A stretch of 64,000 nt of DNA from Nemophila menziesii (Eukaryota; Streptophyta; Magnoliopsida; Boraginales; Hydrophyllaceae). Position numbers and translations under genes: made by a program. The notes below the pieces were generated by a model. It searched no databases. It was not told the DNA's origin and worked only from the letters and a program-made list of their open reading frames with translations. Position 1 is the first letter of the stretch. Every line of letters begins with the position of its first letter. The stretch covers positions 13,703,186-13,767,185 of the forward strand of contig JARWIR010000013.1 in the NCBI GenBank assembly GCA_029959085.1. Reading direction: 5' to 3'. This document shows positions 22,643-34,500 of the stretch, in pieces.

Positions 22643-23844
22643 GAGATAATATCAAATTAAGTCCAAAAACACAACATTCCACCTCTATAGGGTCCAGGAA
22701 TTTTTCCACCCCCATGAAAGTCCATTTTTTTTTTAGTATTCCATCTATACCCCTATTAGTTACCACGTTTATAGTTACACAATATCATTTAAATTAGTAA
22801 CAGATTCCTATTTTTTAGCTAATCAAATAATATCCCTTAATAATAGATAATAATTATAGTAATATTGTTATTTTCTTTCACGATTCATTATACACCATCG
22901 TCCATTCTTCGCCACCAGCAGCCATTTTCATTCGCTCTCCATACACCACTCAAGAAATACATCGTGTCTCTCCCTTCATCTGCGGCAGCTGTCGCTGCAG
23001 CAACTCAGAAAACTGTCGGTCTCCTTATTCATAAGTCATGTCGCTCTCCTTCTTCATAAGCCAAGTCGCTATACTTCTTCAGAAGCCATGGAAATGAAGA
23101 TTTAGGTGGTGGTGGTGTTCGGCCGGAGTTACGTATGGAATATCAGTGGTGTGTTAGGTAGTGTCGATGGTTTGTATGGATGGGTTACGCGTGAAGACAT
23201 TACTGCACATTCCTGAGAAAAAGGTAACCCATCAATTTTAACGCACACACCATCAAGACAACAAAGGTAACCCATCAATTTTAACGCACACACCATCAGA
23301 ACAACAAAGGTAACCCATCAATTTTAACGCACACACCATCAAAACAACAAAGGTATCCCATCAATTTTAACGCACACACCATCAAAACAACAAAGGTAAC
23401 CCATCAACATAACTACAAACATTACCCACCTGATACATAATTTTTGTTCAACTTTTCATTTACCATCACTTTTGACAGACAACCCATCAAAGTTACACAT
23501 GTAAACCACCACATTCATTCTCACTATATTTTTTGTAACCCATCATATTTAACAGTCACACCGTCGTCTTCTTCTCCAGACCCTTCTTTTTTCCACCATC
23601 ATCGGCGGTTTGCATCTTCTTGGTCGTCTTCACAGCAGTCTTCTTAGTCATCGCCACCAGTTGCCTTTTTTTTACGTTTCAAATTTCAATAATTCATTTT
23701 TGACTGATTGCATGGAATCAGGACAATTTGTTTTGGTAACTAATTCCTAATTAATGGGTTACTAAGGGTAGGAATGTAAATTGCGGTGGGTTGGACCTGA
23801 TAGGCAATCACACATCCTCCGTGGACTATATAAGTAAATCACCC
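22643..23844 (+). mobile_element. non-autonomous Mutator-like element, copy B, inside LINE ORF2
   Basis: The 10-bp word attatggata stands at 22633-22642 and 23845-23854. Removing the insert plus one copy of the word restores the RT frame exactly (..GIMD then IVVSPMQS). The left end is gagataatatcaaatt and the right end read inward is gggtgatttacttata; the ends agree imperfectly, with both reaching AGTCCA at position 18-23. The interior has an AT-rich subterminal part, an exon-like GC-rich part (22900-23220), a 43-bp tandem array and a GC-rich tail. No transposase is encoded. Confidence 0.9.
23223..23405. repeat. 43-bp tandem array inside copy B
   Basis: Units start at 23223, 23266, 23309, 23352 and 23395, exactly 43 bp apart, each containing ggtaacccatcaatttta followed by acgcacacaccatc. 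Units differ by only one or two bases, so the array is recent or homogenised. The fifth unit is partial. Confidence 0.95.
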
Positions 23845-26417
23845 ATTATGGATATTGTCGTTTCCCCGATGCAGTCAGCGTTCATTAAAAATAGAACAAT
23901 CCAGGATAACATCTTGATAGCCCAAGAGATATCTTTCTTCATGAAACGGAAGAGGAATAACCCTAGACCAATGGCAGCGGTGAAGTTAGACATGGCAAAG
24001 GCATATGATTAGGTACGCTGGGATTTTCTTCTTCTTGTACTTCGTAAATTAGGTTTCTGCGATAAATGGATATGTTGGATCGAGAATTGTATTACATCTG
24101 TAACTTTTCAATTAATGCTGAACGGAGAACGGTTACGCAAATTTAAGTCTGAAAGGGGTCTTAGGCAGGGAGATCCTCTCTCCCCCTTCCTGTTCTCTCT
24201 TATGTCGGAGTCCCCTAATCAGCCTTATTGAACAGAAAGTGGAACAAGGTAATTTGAAAGGTATACAGATAACTAGAAATTGTCCTACCATAACTCATTT
24301 ACTATTTGCGGACGATTCATTATTTTTTCTGACGATTGATGATAATGAAATACAATCCTTTCGGGAATGTGTAGATAAGTACTGTGCAGGTTCTGGGCAG
24401 AGGATTAATTTCAACAAGTCCTCAATCTGTTTCAGTCAAGATACCCCGGAGGAACGGAGGACACAGGTCTCTTTGGATATAGGGATTCAGGAAAAAGAGG
24501 ATCTCGGAAAATACTTAGGAATACCACTCTGTCATAAGAGGTCAAAGATACAGTCCCTTCAATGGATTGCGGAAAAGGTGTTTAAGCATACTGAAGGATG
24601 GAAGGCGCAGTTGCTATCGGATGGGGGGAAGGAAGTACTTATCAAAGCGATATTACAAGCTATACCAATATACGCAATGTCAGTCTTCTCTTTTCCCATA
24701 ACCTTTTGTAATAAGCTAATATCAGCAATCTCGAATTTCTGGTGGAATTCCGGAGAAAAGTCACGAATACATTGGCTAGCATGGGAGAAATTGGCGATAA
24801 GCAAACTAATAGGTGGAATGGGCTTCAAAGATTTTAAGAAAATGAATACAGCGTTACTGGCGGCGCAGGCGTGGAGAATTTTGAAGAATCCAACCACACT
24901 AGCGGCCAGGTTACTTAAAGGTATTTATTATCCTAAATGCAATTTTCTTGATGTTAAACTAAGACAATCTCGAACATGGTCATGGGCCAGTCTGATTGAG
25001 GGGCGTGACCTGTTAAAGAAATACGGTAAATATCAAATAGGCAATGGAGAGAATACTAATATTTGGACAGATAATTGGTTAGATACGTCATGGACATTAG
25101 AAAAACCGGAACATTGTGAGATATATAAGGTGAAGGACCTTCTAAAACAGGGTACGGCTGATTGGGATAGGGAGGTACTGGATGAAATCTTCCCACAGCC
25201 GGTTATACCCATTATTTTAAGGGAGAAGGTCAGTGGAGAGGACGTACAAGATAGATTGATATGGCCCTATACTGCGAGTGGAGAATACGCGACAAAGTCA
25301 GGCTATAAAGTGATTACGGAGGAAGAACGTAGGAAGACACCGGGACAGTCGAGTGCTTTTCAACTAGAAAGCAAGTTATGGACAACTGTTTGGTACTCAA
25401 ATTTACCTACAAAGGTCAGGATCTTTACATGGAAGGCCTATAATAATGCCATACCTACAGGTCAGAACTTAGTCAATCGCCATTGTGATGTGGAAGGCGA
25501 GTGCATATGGTGTAAAGCGGAACAGGAAACAGTGGAACATTTACTGCTCACGTGCAATATAGCAAAGCTTGTATGGGCAGGATCGGCTCTACAAATTAGC
25601 ATTGGACAAACAGTTGATCAGATAGGAGAATGGATACTAGCGATTATAGATACATTTGTAAAAGGGGGTTGGTGACGCGAAGTGGTTACATCTTATGTGA
25701 TACTGTTAATCTGGAACATATGGAAATCAAAAATGAAAAGCCGACATCATAGTTATATTATTGAAACAGATGACGCTATCAGATCAGCCAACAAGCATAT
25801 GGAGGAAAGATTTGGAAGGGGTTGGGCTGCTAGTCAAGAAAGGCCAAGTGATGCACCAGGAGGACCGGAAGGCATAGCTACGGATTTAAATTATGATACG
25901 CAAATAGCTTATATGTGTGATACGTCTTTCGAGACATCTCATCAACTGACAGGTATTGGAGTAGTACAAGTAACTAAGGAGACTGGTAATAGTTGGGAAC
26001 ACTCGGAAACTGCAAGGTGTAATACGAGTATGGAAGGAGAGGCTCAAGCTGTGATTGTTACACTAAAAAGGGCAATTAGAGAAAGAAACGAGGGGATTAC
26101 AATCTTCTCGGATAACCTCGACTTAGTTCGGGGTATTCAGCATGTGTCAGCTGCTAATTGGAGGCTTCGACCGTGGATCAGACAGATTAAAAGACTGGCG
26201 GCGATGGTAGCCCCAGTCCATTTTAAACACATCCCAAGAAAGTACAACGGTCGGGCAGACAAATTAGCTAAACAAGCTAGGCACAGGGCACAACAGGAGG
26301 AAGGAAATACGTGCAATGTACTAGTTTCTCGATTTTCTCGATTAGGTATTGGTTGATGCTTTGTAATAGGCTGTCTGAAATGTATTAAGTGTAAAAAAAA
26401 AAAAAAAATAGGGCTAT

Positions 26418-26722
26418 TACCAAATTCTGAATATCTTTAAAACCAAAAAATGTGTCTTAAGTATCCCAAACTAATTGACTTTAGGTACAAGATTTGACTA
26501 GTAATTAATATTTTTTTATCATAAAAATACCAAATATACCCTTCTCAACTACCACCATGTTTGGCCCCCACCCATCTCCTCCTCTTTCCCAACAACCAAA
26601 AACCACCTTATAAAATCGTACTCACCATTTCTTTCCTCTCAGGTAACATACCACACCTTACCCCACCCACATTTTCTCTCTCTTTCTAGTGTATCTCCAC
26701 AAAATATACACATTTTCCAAGA
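26418..26722 (+). promoter_or_regulatory. DAHP synthase promoter and leader
   Basis: A TATA-like ttataaaat lies at about 26608-26616, 107 bp before the ATG. A pyrimidine-rich leader (ctctctctttctag) follows. The LINE poly(A) and TSD end only about 305 bp upstream of the ATG, so the LINE insertion is close to the promoter. Confidence 0.5.
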
Positions 26723-27367
26723 ATGGCTCTCACAAGCTCAACCAACACTCTCCTTCCAAACAAGGCTTTGATCCAATCTCATCAACCACTTTTGTCTTCC
26801 CACATACATTCCTTCCCAACCACTCAACAGATCAAATCCATCAAACCTATCTCAGCTGTCCACTCTGCTGATTCGTCTAAAAACCCCATTATCTCCGACA
26901 AGACACCAAAACCAGCTCCCTTATCCGCCACCGCATCCACCGCTACGCCTACGGTTGCAAAGCCAGAAACCAAATGGTCAATTGAAAGCTGGAAAACCAA
27001 GAAGGCACTTCAGTTACCTGAGTACCCAGATAAAGTTGAGCTTGAGACTGTTCTTAAGACTCTTACGGATTTTCCACCAATCGTGTTTGCTGGCGAGGCT
27101 AGAAGCCTAGAAGAACGCCTCGGAGAGGCGGCCATGGGGCGAGCTTTCTTGCTTCAAGGAGGTGATTGCGCTGAGAGTTTCAAAGAGTTTAATGCTAATA
27201 ATATTAGAGACACTTTCAGGGTTATTCTTCAAATGGGTGCTGTGTTGATGTTTGGAGGCCAAGTTCCTGTTGTAAAGGTCATATATTTCTCCCTTTCTCT
27301 TCGTATTTTCTTTTCTTTTATTTATTTTAATTCATCGCGTCTTTACCAGAATAATATAGTAACGAAA

Positions 27368-27410
<43 letters not shown>

Positions 27411-29205
27411 GCGGAGAACAAGTTTTAAAACTAGCTAAAGTTTTATGCTCAATTTAATAGTTATATAAGTTTCAAAATTTTAAAAGTTGGCTTTGTATTA
27501 CTTTTAGATTTTATGAATTTAATGACCAAAATTAAGGAATTATGAAGTTAGCATTTTCTTTTTGTTCGGTTTAATGGCACTATTGATCCTTATATTATGA
27601 GAAATAGCCAAATATACTTGTGTTTCAAAAAAATAGCAAATATACCCTGTATTATACATCAAGAATGCAAATCTACCGCTCCAAATGGATATATAGCTAT
27701 TTTGGAATGATACGAATATACTTGCTATGTTTTGAAACACGGGCATATTTGGTGAGTTTCCATAACACAAGGACCAATAGTGCAAAATTCCTTTTTCGAT
27801 TAGTGATTCACTGATTTGAGCTAAATTTATTAAGAAAAGGTCAAAAGATTTAATCTTTAAATAAATGTTTTTTATGTATGAATTTTTGGTTAGGACAAGA
27901 ATTAATAGAATATAAATATATATATTTTGATATATAGGTGGGAAGAATGGCGGGTCAATTTGCAAAACCAAGATCAGACAATTTTGAAGAGAGGGATGGT
28001 GTGAAGTTGCCGAGTTACAGAGGTGACAACGTGAATGGAGATGCATTCGATGCTAAATCAAGAACCCCCGATCCTCAAAGATTGATCAGAGCCTATTGTC
28101 AATCTGCAGCTACTTTGAATCTCTTGAGATCTTTTGCTACTGGTGGTTTTGCCGCTATGCAGAGAGTTACTCGCTGGAACTTAGATTTTGCCGAGAATAG
28201 TGAACAAGCTGATCGTTACCACGAACTAGCTAACCGTGTGGACGAGGCTCTCGGTTTCATGGCTGCAGCTGGACTCACAAGGGACCATCCTATTATGAAA
28301 ACAACCGATTTCTGGACATCTCACGAGTGCTTGCACTTGCCTTACGAGCAAGCACTCACAAGACTCGACTCAACTTCTGGCCTTTACTATGACTGCTCTG
28401 CACATATGGTCTGGGCTGGTGAGCGTACCCGTCAATTAGATGGGGCCCACGTTGAGTTCTTGAGGGGAATTGCTAACCCTCTTGGGATTAAAGTGAGTGA
28501 TAAGATGGATCCTAATGAGCTAGTCAAGCTTATTGAAATCTTGAACCCTGTTAACAAACCGGGAAGAATCACTATTATCACAAGAATGGGGGCTGAGAAC
28601 ATGAGGGTGAAGCTACCTAACCTCATCAGAGCCGTGCGTCGAGCAGGCCAGATTGTCACATGGGTCAGTGATCCTATGCATGGTAACACTATCAAAGCTC
28701 CTTGTGGCTTGAAAACTCGCCCATTCGATGCCATCAGGGTAAGATCTACACTCCTTTTCAAATTAGCTTGTTTGTCTTAATGTGGTTGGTTATGCATCCT
28801 TGTCTGAATAGCTGGCTTGTCTTTTCCCTTATCTGTCAATTGTCAAGTATTTAAGTTCTACCTAAAAAAACATAGATTTTCAATTAAGACAATATTCAAA
28901 TTCTTGATTCATAAAAATAGTATATAATGATTCTTATGTGGATTTGTTTACGCTCACAGGCTGAGGTGAAAGCATTCTTTGATGTGCACGATCAAGAAGG
29001 GAGCCATCCCGGAGGAGTTCATCTAGAGATGACCGGTCAAAATGTGACGGAGTGCATCGGTGGATCACGCACGGTGACATTTGATGACTTGAGCTCACGC
29101 TACCACACCCATTGTGACCCAAGACTTAACGCATCTCAATCTCTTGAGCTCTCATTTATCATCGCTGAGCGTCTAAGAAAGAGGAGGCTCGATCAGCGCG
29201 CTTAA
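26723..29205 (+). CDS. DHS: plastid type II DAHP synthase (3-deoxy-D-arabino-heptulosonate 7-phosphate synthase)
   Basis: The enzyme condenses phosphoenolpyruvate and erythrose 4-phosphate, the first step of the shikimate pathway, in the plastid. Exons 26723-27277, 27938-28738 and 28960-29205 join in frame to 533 aa, the usual plant length, with GT-AG introns. Residues 1 to about 65 are Ser/Thr/Pro-rich, as expected for a transit peptide. The core starts at [19 protein letters not shown] and includes [23 protein letters not shown], the [14 protein letters not shown] block, [34 protein letters not shown] and [10 protein letters not shown], then [17 protein letters not shown] in exon 3. These blocks supply metal and substrate ligands in the family. 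All are intact. Which paralogue (DHS1/2/3) cannot be told here. Confidence 0.97.
27362..27411. repeat. (AAAT)n microsatellite in DAHP synthase intron 1
   Basis: About twelve aaat units occur directly after the exon 1 donor region. Confidence 0.9.
27574..27793. mobile_element. fold-back MITE in DAHP synthase intron 1
   Basis: The left arm (gcactattgatcctta, then ccaaatatacttgtgtttca, then atagcaaatata) is repeated in inverted form on the right side (gcactattggtcctt read on the minus strand, with ccaaatatgcccgtgtttca and atagcaagtatat). The arms are about 70 bp with about 80% identity around a short centre. Size and structure fit a MITE. The TSD could not be fixed. Confidence 0.7.
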
Positions 29206-29470
29206 GGATAATTGTGTTTTTGCATTTCTCTTTTAAGTTCTAAATTATTGTTTTCATGTATTAGTATATTTTTATTTTATTTTTTTAATTATTTTTCTTT
29301 TGGGTCGAAGGGTGTGTTGTATCGAATGTATACCACTAAACCATTTATGGTTTCACAATTTGAGAAGGAAATAAAAGCAAAAGCTTAGCTCTTCATTGTA
29401 AAATAATTTGAGAACTTGGATGTTTAATAGAGGATTTGCGGTATTGCCCCATTGCAATCCCTTAAGGAAG
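29206..29470 (+). other. DAHP synthase 3' untranslated region
   Basis: An AT-rich region after the stop holds aataaaag at about 29370, a plausible polyadenylation signal. No other feature is seen before the LINE relic. Confidence 0.5.
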
Positions 29471-29474
29471 AGGG

Positions 29475-31087
29475 ACACAATTGATCTGCAACTGTCAATA
29501 CCTTGGTAATCCCTTGACCGTCCATACCCTCAAGGATACCTGCGCAATTTATAAATTACAGATAATTTTTTTATCAGAAACTAAGAACAAATGCAGTTTA
29601 ATTATGAATTTAGCTAAAGATTTTCATTTTACTGTTAAACACCTAGTTGAGCCAAATGAGACTAGAAGAGGTCTTACTTTATTTAGTAAAGATGACTGTG
29701 GAATAGAAATTATTATAGTTGTGATAATTTCATTCACTGCAAGTTTAAAATTGATTAAAAAAAACAAAGACCTTTACAACCTTTGTTATGGAAGTCCATG
29801 TGATCCTTTAAAAGTAGTTGTGATTGAACAAATTATGAATTGCAATCCAGGAAACATGCTTAGAACTCTATAGGTGATTTTAACTTAATTAGATATAGCA
29901 TGAAGACTTTTAATAAGCTTATGTTGACCCACTCACATCACATGGAGGACAAGATTATCTGGATACATATGATAATATAGAATCTACTTGGCTAAATTAG
30001 GCTACTACACACTTGTACAATGATATGTTATCCTCTTGTCAATCATTCTCGACGGCGCATCAGTATGACCCAAGAATCTGGAATATTTTCTGGCATATGC
30101 AGATTTTTCCTCCGAAGTGAAAATTTTCACATAGAAGGGTTGTAAGAGGCGATACCAATTAAGAAGAATCTTTTTTATAGAAAATATGCAAAACCCGAAC
30201 TTGTAGATGGTGTGAAAATGACAAGCTATCTATTGAACATCTTCTTATCTATTGTCAGTATTGGATGAGTGACTAGGCAAATCTGGCAGTCCAAATCAAA
30301 GTTGATCTGGAACACTACGTAAAAATTGTGTACAGTATTATTAAGTTCGTTCAGGGATATATAGAGAATTGTTAACATAAACGAGTTATCACTGCGTCCA
30401 TCCTTTGCTGGAATATTTGGAATGAAAAAATGCATTGCATATTCGAAGTGAAAAAATGGAGTGCGGGGAAGTTAATATCAAAACAAATATCCTTATTAAA
30501 GACATGTTTAGAGATGTCGCCTTAACAATCTGGTCCACTATCAATACAAATCATCCTCCAAAAGGTAACCAGACACTCCAAGAGCTTATTGAAAATGAAG
30601 ACAATGACACCATTTGGATGTCAGGTGCATCATGTGTTAATAAATGAGAAGATACATGTATTGCATCAATTTTCATCAACAAGCACGGAAACATTTCAAG
30701 AATGGTATCAAGCAGATCAAGGTTAGATTTGCAGTTGAAGGTGAAGTTTGGGCCCTGCTTAATTCAATCAGAATGACAACAGTAAACAGTATTCCGAGTA
30801 AGAATTTCTTTTCTGATAATCTTGGTATCTGAAATATATCATGCAATAATTGGGGTATTCAATCCGTTATTCATGAGATCGACAGATGGATGAAGATATT
30901 TATTTTTATCCTGAAATGTTTCATCCATTAACTAATCGGTAATGACATTATTGACATCCTTGCTAAATATGCTAGATAAAAAACCGACTTGTTTATGTGG
31001 GTTGATAAATCTCTTTCTAGTAAGCATTATTAATCTTTCAAACATGTATGAGGGGTGTCGTTGTCGGTATTTTACTGTATAAAAAAA
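29475..31087 (+). pseudogene. LINE relic with internal deletion (endonuclease plus RNase H)
   Basis: The start reads ICNCQYLGNPLTVHTLKD, then IIFLSETKNKCSL, the N-terminal endonuclease pattern of plant L1 ORF2 (WNCRGLGNP..FLSETK). After about 29875 the reverse transcriptase is almost entirely missing. From about 30600 the RNase H appears: VEGEVWALLNSIR, FFSDNLGI, then DIIDILAKYAR near 30960. A short A-run closes it at about 31080-31087. There are several stops. It is older than the 18-26 kb LINE. Confidence 0.75.
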
Positions 31088-31497
31088 GATAGATTTGATA
31101 GAAATCATAAAAATGACCTTTATGTTTTACCATAGACATGTTTGGTAATAATGGAGAGATGTACTTTACCATTATGTCAACACAACAAAGAAAGTAGTTT
31201 AAATCTCAATTTCATTCCGCGTAAAAGAAAAAATCTCAATTTCATTAAACTCCCACATCGGTTACTATTAATTTTACTATTTAATATCCTTCTATATAAT
31301 ATAAAGTAAAGTAGCTCTTTTACGATAAAATTATCGGCGGCCCAAAATTGATCAGAATTGACGGTTTTTACGGATCAGAGAATTGACGGTGTTGAAGAAC
31401 GAAATGTCAGAAGTAAATATTTTACTAAAAGTAATTTCTTGTTAATTCATTAAAAAGAAAACTTTTTCAAAATTTGTACAATATATGGCATTATATG
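31088..31497. other. intergenic, no recognisable feature
   Basis: AT-rich DNA between the LINE tail and the hAT-like MITE. In particular, I find no upstream TAF4 exon here. Confidence 0.5.
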
Positions 31498-31942
31498 CAG
31501 GGGCGGAGCCATGGGTTGGGTGGGGGGGTCTATGGCCCCCTCTGATTTTTCAAAAAAAAAAATTATAACTATCTTTAAAAAAAAAAAAAAAAATTATAAG
31601 TAAATAACCCCTAAATTTTTTAAATATCTCCATTTGGCTCCCCCTAACTTATAAAATTTATTTTATTAAACTTTAAAATATTTTATTAATAAGATTTTAT
31701 ATTTTTTATAACAAAATATATATCATTTTATATTAAAAAAAAGAAACTTATAGCATAATTAATTAGAAAAATTAATATCAAGACTTATATTGCAATCTTT
31801 ACATAATATAGGGACTTTTAATACAATTTTCCATATTATAAAACCTATTTTGCAATTTTTGCATAATACTTAAACTTTTAGTGCAAATAGTGGCAAAAAA
31901 ATTCCTTGGCCCCCCCTAACGAAAATTCCTGGCTCCGCCCCT
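31498..31942. mobile_element. hAT-like MITE with CAGGGGCGGAGCCA ends
   Basis: The left end (c)aggggcggagcca is exactly mirrored by tggctccgcccct at 31930-31942 (13 bp). The element is about 445 bp, AT-rich inside and flanked by C-runs. From memory, CAGGGGCGGA-type ends are common in plant hAT MITEs. Just outside the right end the stretch cccctaacgaaaattcctgg is repeated, so this end was duplicated or slipped. Confidence 0.75.
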
Positions 31943-32021
31943 AACGAAAATTCCTGGATCCTCAGGTACACACATAACATGTTAATTGACTCGATACTGA
32001 CTCTATCACTTTCTGTAACAG

Positions 32022-33104
32022 TAAAAACTACAAGGTCTCTGGTGGTTTCTCAGATCAAAGCATTGAACAGCGTGATGAAGAACTCATTCTGCAGAAAATT
32101 CCACTTCAGAACAAATTAGTCGAAATCAGTTAAATATTCTATCTCTCAATAATCCATGATAACTTTGGATAATTCTCATGATTTTAGTTGCATAACATGT
32201 TATCATGTGGCAGCTGCAAAATATGGGATTAAGGGTATAGGCAGTGATGTGGAGAAGTGCTTATCATTGGTAAGTTTCCAACTTGTGTTAGCTAGCATTT
32301 TATTTGATGATCTATCATCTTTTGAATTAAATCTGAATCGTTCAACTTATTAGTGCGTTGAAGCAAGGATGCGGGGACTGATAAGTAGTCTCATTAGACT
32401 CTCAAAACAGGTCTTACCCTTTTCACTCTATTGTATTTATTCTCATACTTCCCTTGGATCTAAAATTTAGCATATTTTTTTGTGCAGCGAATTGATATAG
32501 AGAAGTCAAGGCACGGAACTATCATAACATCAGATCTTAGGCAACAAATTTTAGCACTAAATCGGAAGGCTCGTGAAGAATGGGAGAAGAAACAATCTGA
32601 TGCTCCAAAATTTGTAAAGCTTGATGATAACTCTGATGGCAATAGCAGAGATGATGGTCGTGGTAAATCGGTAAAACTGTAAAATTTGTTTGTCTAAAGA
32701 TGTATTATTAGTAACTAATGCTTAGGAAACTAATGTTTATTCATTTATCTTTACAGTTGCATGTCAAAGAAATGCGTGTGACAGCAGCAAATGTTGCTGC
32801 ACGAACTGCTTTTGATGGAGTTGACATGTTGTCAAGATGGCAACTAATGGCTGAACAGGCCAGGCAGAAGCAGATATCTGCTAATAATGTGACTCGAAAA
32901 TCTTTATCCACCTCTGGGAAGAACTTAGAAAAACGAGGTCATTCGGAAGCAGGATCAATGAGGAAAGCTGGGGAAAATGAGGGCATTGTGCCACAAAATA
33001 GAGTCGCTCGCTCCATCTCAGTCAAGGATGTTATCGCTGTCCTAGAGAGAGAGCCTCAAATGTCAAGGACGGCATTGATGTATCGCTTGTTTGACAAAAT
33101 TTAG
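32022..33104 (+). CDS. TAF4: C-terminal part of TFIID subunit TAF4, 5'-truncated gene
   Basis: Five exons (32022-32128, 32214-32269, 32354-32410, 32488-32670, 32757-33104) join with GT-AG sites into one open frame of about 250 aa. It matches the C-terminal TAF4 domain of the general transcription factor TFIID: ILQKIPLQNKL, GIGSDVEKCLSL, CVEARMRGLISSLIRLSKQ, RIDIEKSRHGTIITSDLRQQ, REEWEKKQSDA, MLSRWQLMAEQARQK and VARSISVKDVIAVLEREPQM before the stop. A full TAF4 is several hundred residues longer. Upstream lie only a MITE, a LINE relic and DAHP synthase, so the N-terminal half is missing. It may be a duplicated gene tail. The lack of stops and intact splice sites suggest it is young or constrained. 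Confidence 0.85.
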
Positions 33105-34149
33105 ATTGTGAGTCGTAACATTCACAATATAATATTATGTGTAATTTTTAAATACATAATAAGTCCATTTAATTTACCCAAACTATAAGATAGTTTTGGA
33201 ATTTAATCGTCACAACTTTGGGCCAAATATGTGGTTATTGTTGATTTCAATTGTCTTACAAATTTCTTACGTCCATCTCACTAGCAACCTTTGCATGGGG
33301 TTGGTATAAAATCATTAATGCTGTCGATTTAGAACCATTACAGAGTGCCCAAGAAAATTTTTACAGATAAATTGTTAGTAAAAATATTGTAATGACCATA
33401 CATAACAAGAAAAAACACAAAAAAAATTATAAAATGAGAAAATACGACAAACTTATATGTTGTAGTAGCATAGATATTATCGTCTTTAAAACGATTGTTG
33501 TACAACTTCGATACTAAACTATTTACCCTATTATTTTTCAAAGTATAATTTATTACCTCGTACTCGTGTGCATTCACAACTAAAGAGACATAAATTGTCT
33601 AAACAATTTTCTTTCAAAAAGTGAAAAATAAAACAAAGGGGTCGTATATAAATCATATATATGAATGATCAAAGAAGCCGCGTGAACCCATGAATGTAGT
33701 TATGAAATATAATGTAAATTATTTACCTTTCTAAACTTTAAAAAACCATTATACACATTAAGATGAGGGTACGGAAAACTATGACTTTGAATATTATTTA
33801 GTATTCAACAATTCCCTCCAAATGGTTAACAAAAGGTAAAGAAAAAAATGTTTAAACAATATTAGAATTATATTTAAGCGCCAAATTAAGTTAAACAAGA
33901 TCTGGACTAACACGTAGTAAAATGAGTTACTTATCCAGCTGGTTTAAACAAATTCTATGATATTGTCAAGTACGTTTTTAGGGACAACACATACATTGAC
34001 AATCATGAGTATTTTAAAGAGAAAATATGCGTCTCTAATAAAAGGTGACCCCACATTCATACCAATATATATGATTTCAAGAATATCTATCCATCGTACA
34101 CTAGGCTTCTTGGGATTTGAAATCTTTAAGAGCTAGACAACTCAAACTC
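33105..34149. other. intergenic, AT-rich
   Basis: It begins with the probable TAF4 3' untranslated region. No gene was recognised. A minus-strand frame at 33338-33577 is AT-rich and has no domain. Confidence 0.5.
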
Positions 34150-34500
34150 ATCATAAGTCGATGAATTCATCAAACCTATCTCAACAGAGCCACCACAAGG
34201 GATATGAATTTATTAACAGCAAAAAGCAACCTTAGGTAATCATCGAAGATCCCATCAAATCCATCTTATTAGGATCACGACAAAGGAATCAGGACTGCTT
34301 AAGAGTAACACTCAATCTTAAGATATTGACAAATCCATCGTTTCCTTTTCAACATGACCACCTCAAAGAAATAAGGATTCATTAAGCGTAAGACGTAACC
34401 TTAAGTAAATCATTAGTCAGTTCATCGAGTTTTTCTCAACAAGACCACCACTAAGGGTTATGAATTCATTAAGAATAAACACTCAACCTTATTTTCTTTT
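34150..34500. repeat. degenerate tandem repeat, about 85 bp x 4
   Basis: Units start near 34188, 34276, 34356 and 34443. Each contains a variant of ga(c/t)cac..caa(a)gg, then gaattcattaagagtaa, then actcaacctta and a tcatc..atcc tail. The units differ at many sites, so the array is old. Confidence 0.65.

Larger units (their letters stand above)
21034..26356 (+). pseudogene. LINE ORF2: endonuclease, reverse transcriptase, RNase H, broken
   Basis: Domains in order: an AP-type endonuclease from 21034 (NCQG start, IGDFND near 21440, GSDHCPL near 21700); reverse transcriptase with APGPDGLNGKFYQEYW (22388), DYRPISC (22558), SAFIKNRTIQDN (23878) and the FADD catalytic box (about 24305); a zf-RVT segment (about 25370-25640, ending WCKAEQETVEHLLLTC); and RNase H (about 25900-26290) with EGEAQAV, SDNLDLV and GRADKLAK. 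In-frame stops are at 21049, 21409, 22048, 22183, 24010 and 25673. A +1 shift in a C run lies at about 24207. A 1.2-kb DNA element splits the RT. ORF2 normally nicks DNA and copies its own RNA. Confidence 0.9.
18126..26405 (+). mobile_element. full-length L1-type LINE, inactivated, with TSD and nested insertion
   Basis: The word aaatagggctat stands at 18114-18125 and again at 26406-26417 directly after the poly(A), partly sharing A's with the tail. This marks both ends of a complete target-primed insertion. Inside are a leader of about 1.1 kb, ORF1 (19239-21037) and ORF2 (21034-26356). Without the 1.2-kb DNA element at 22643-23844 and its extra TSD copy, the LINE is about 7.07 kb. Six in-frame stops and two frameshifts make it non-functional. 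The RNase H copies at 3313-5000 are relatives. Confidence 0.9.
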
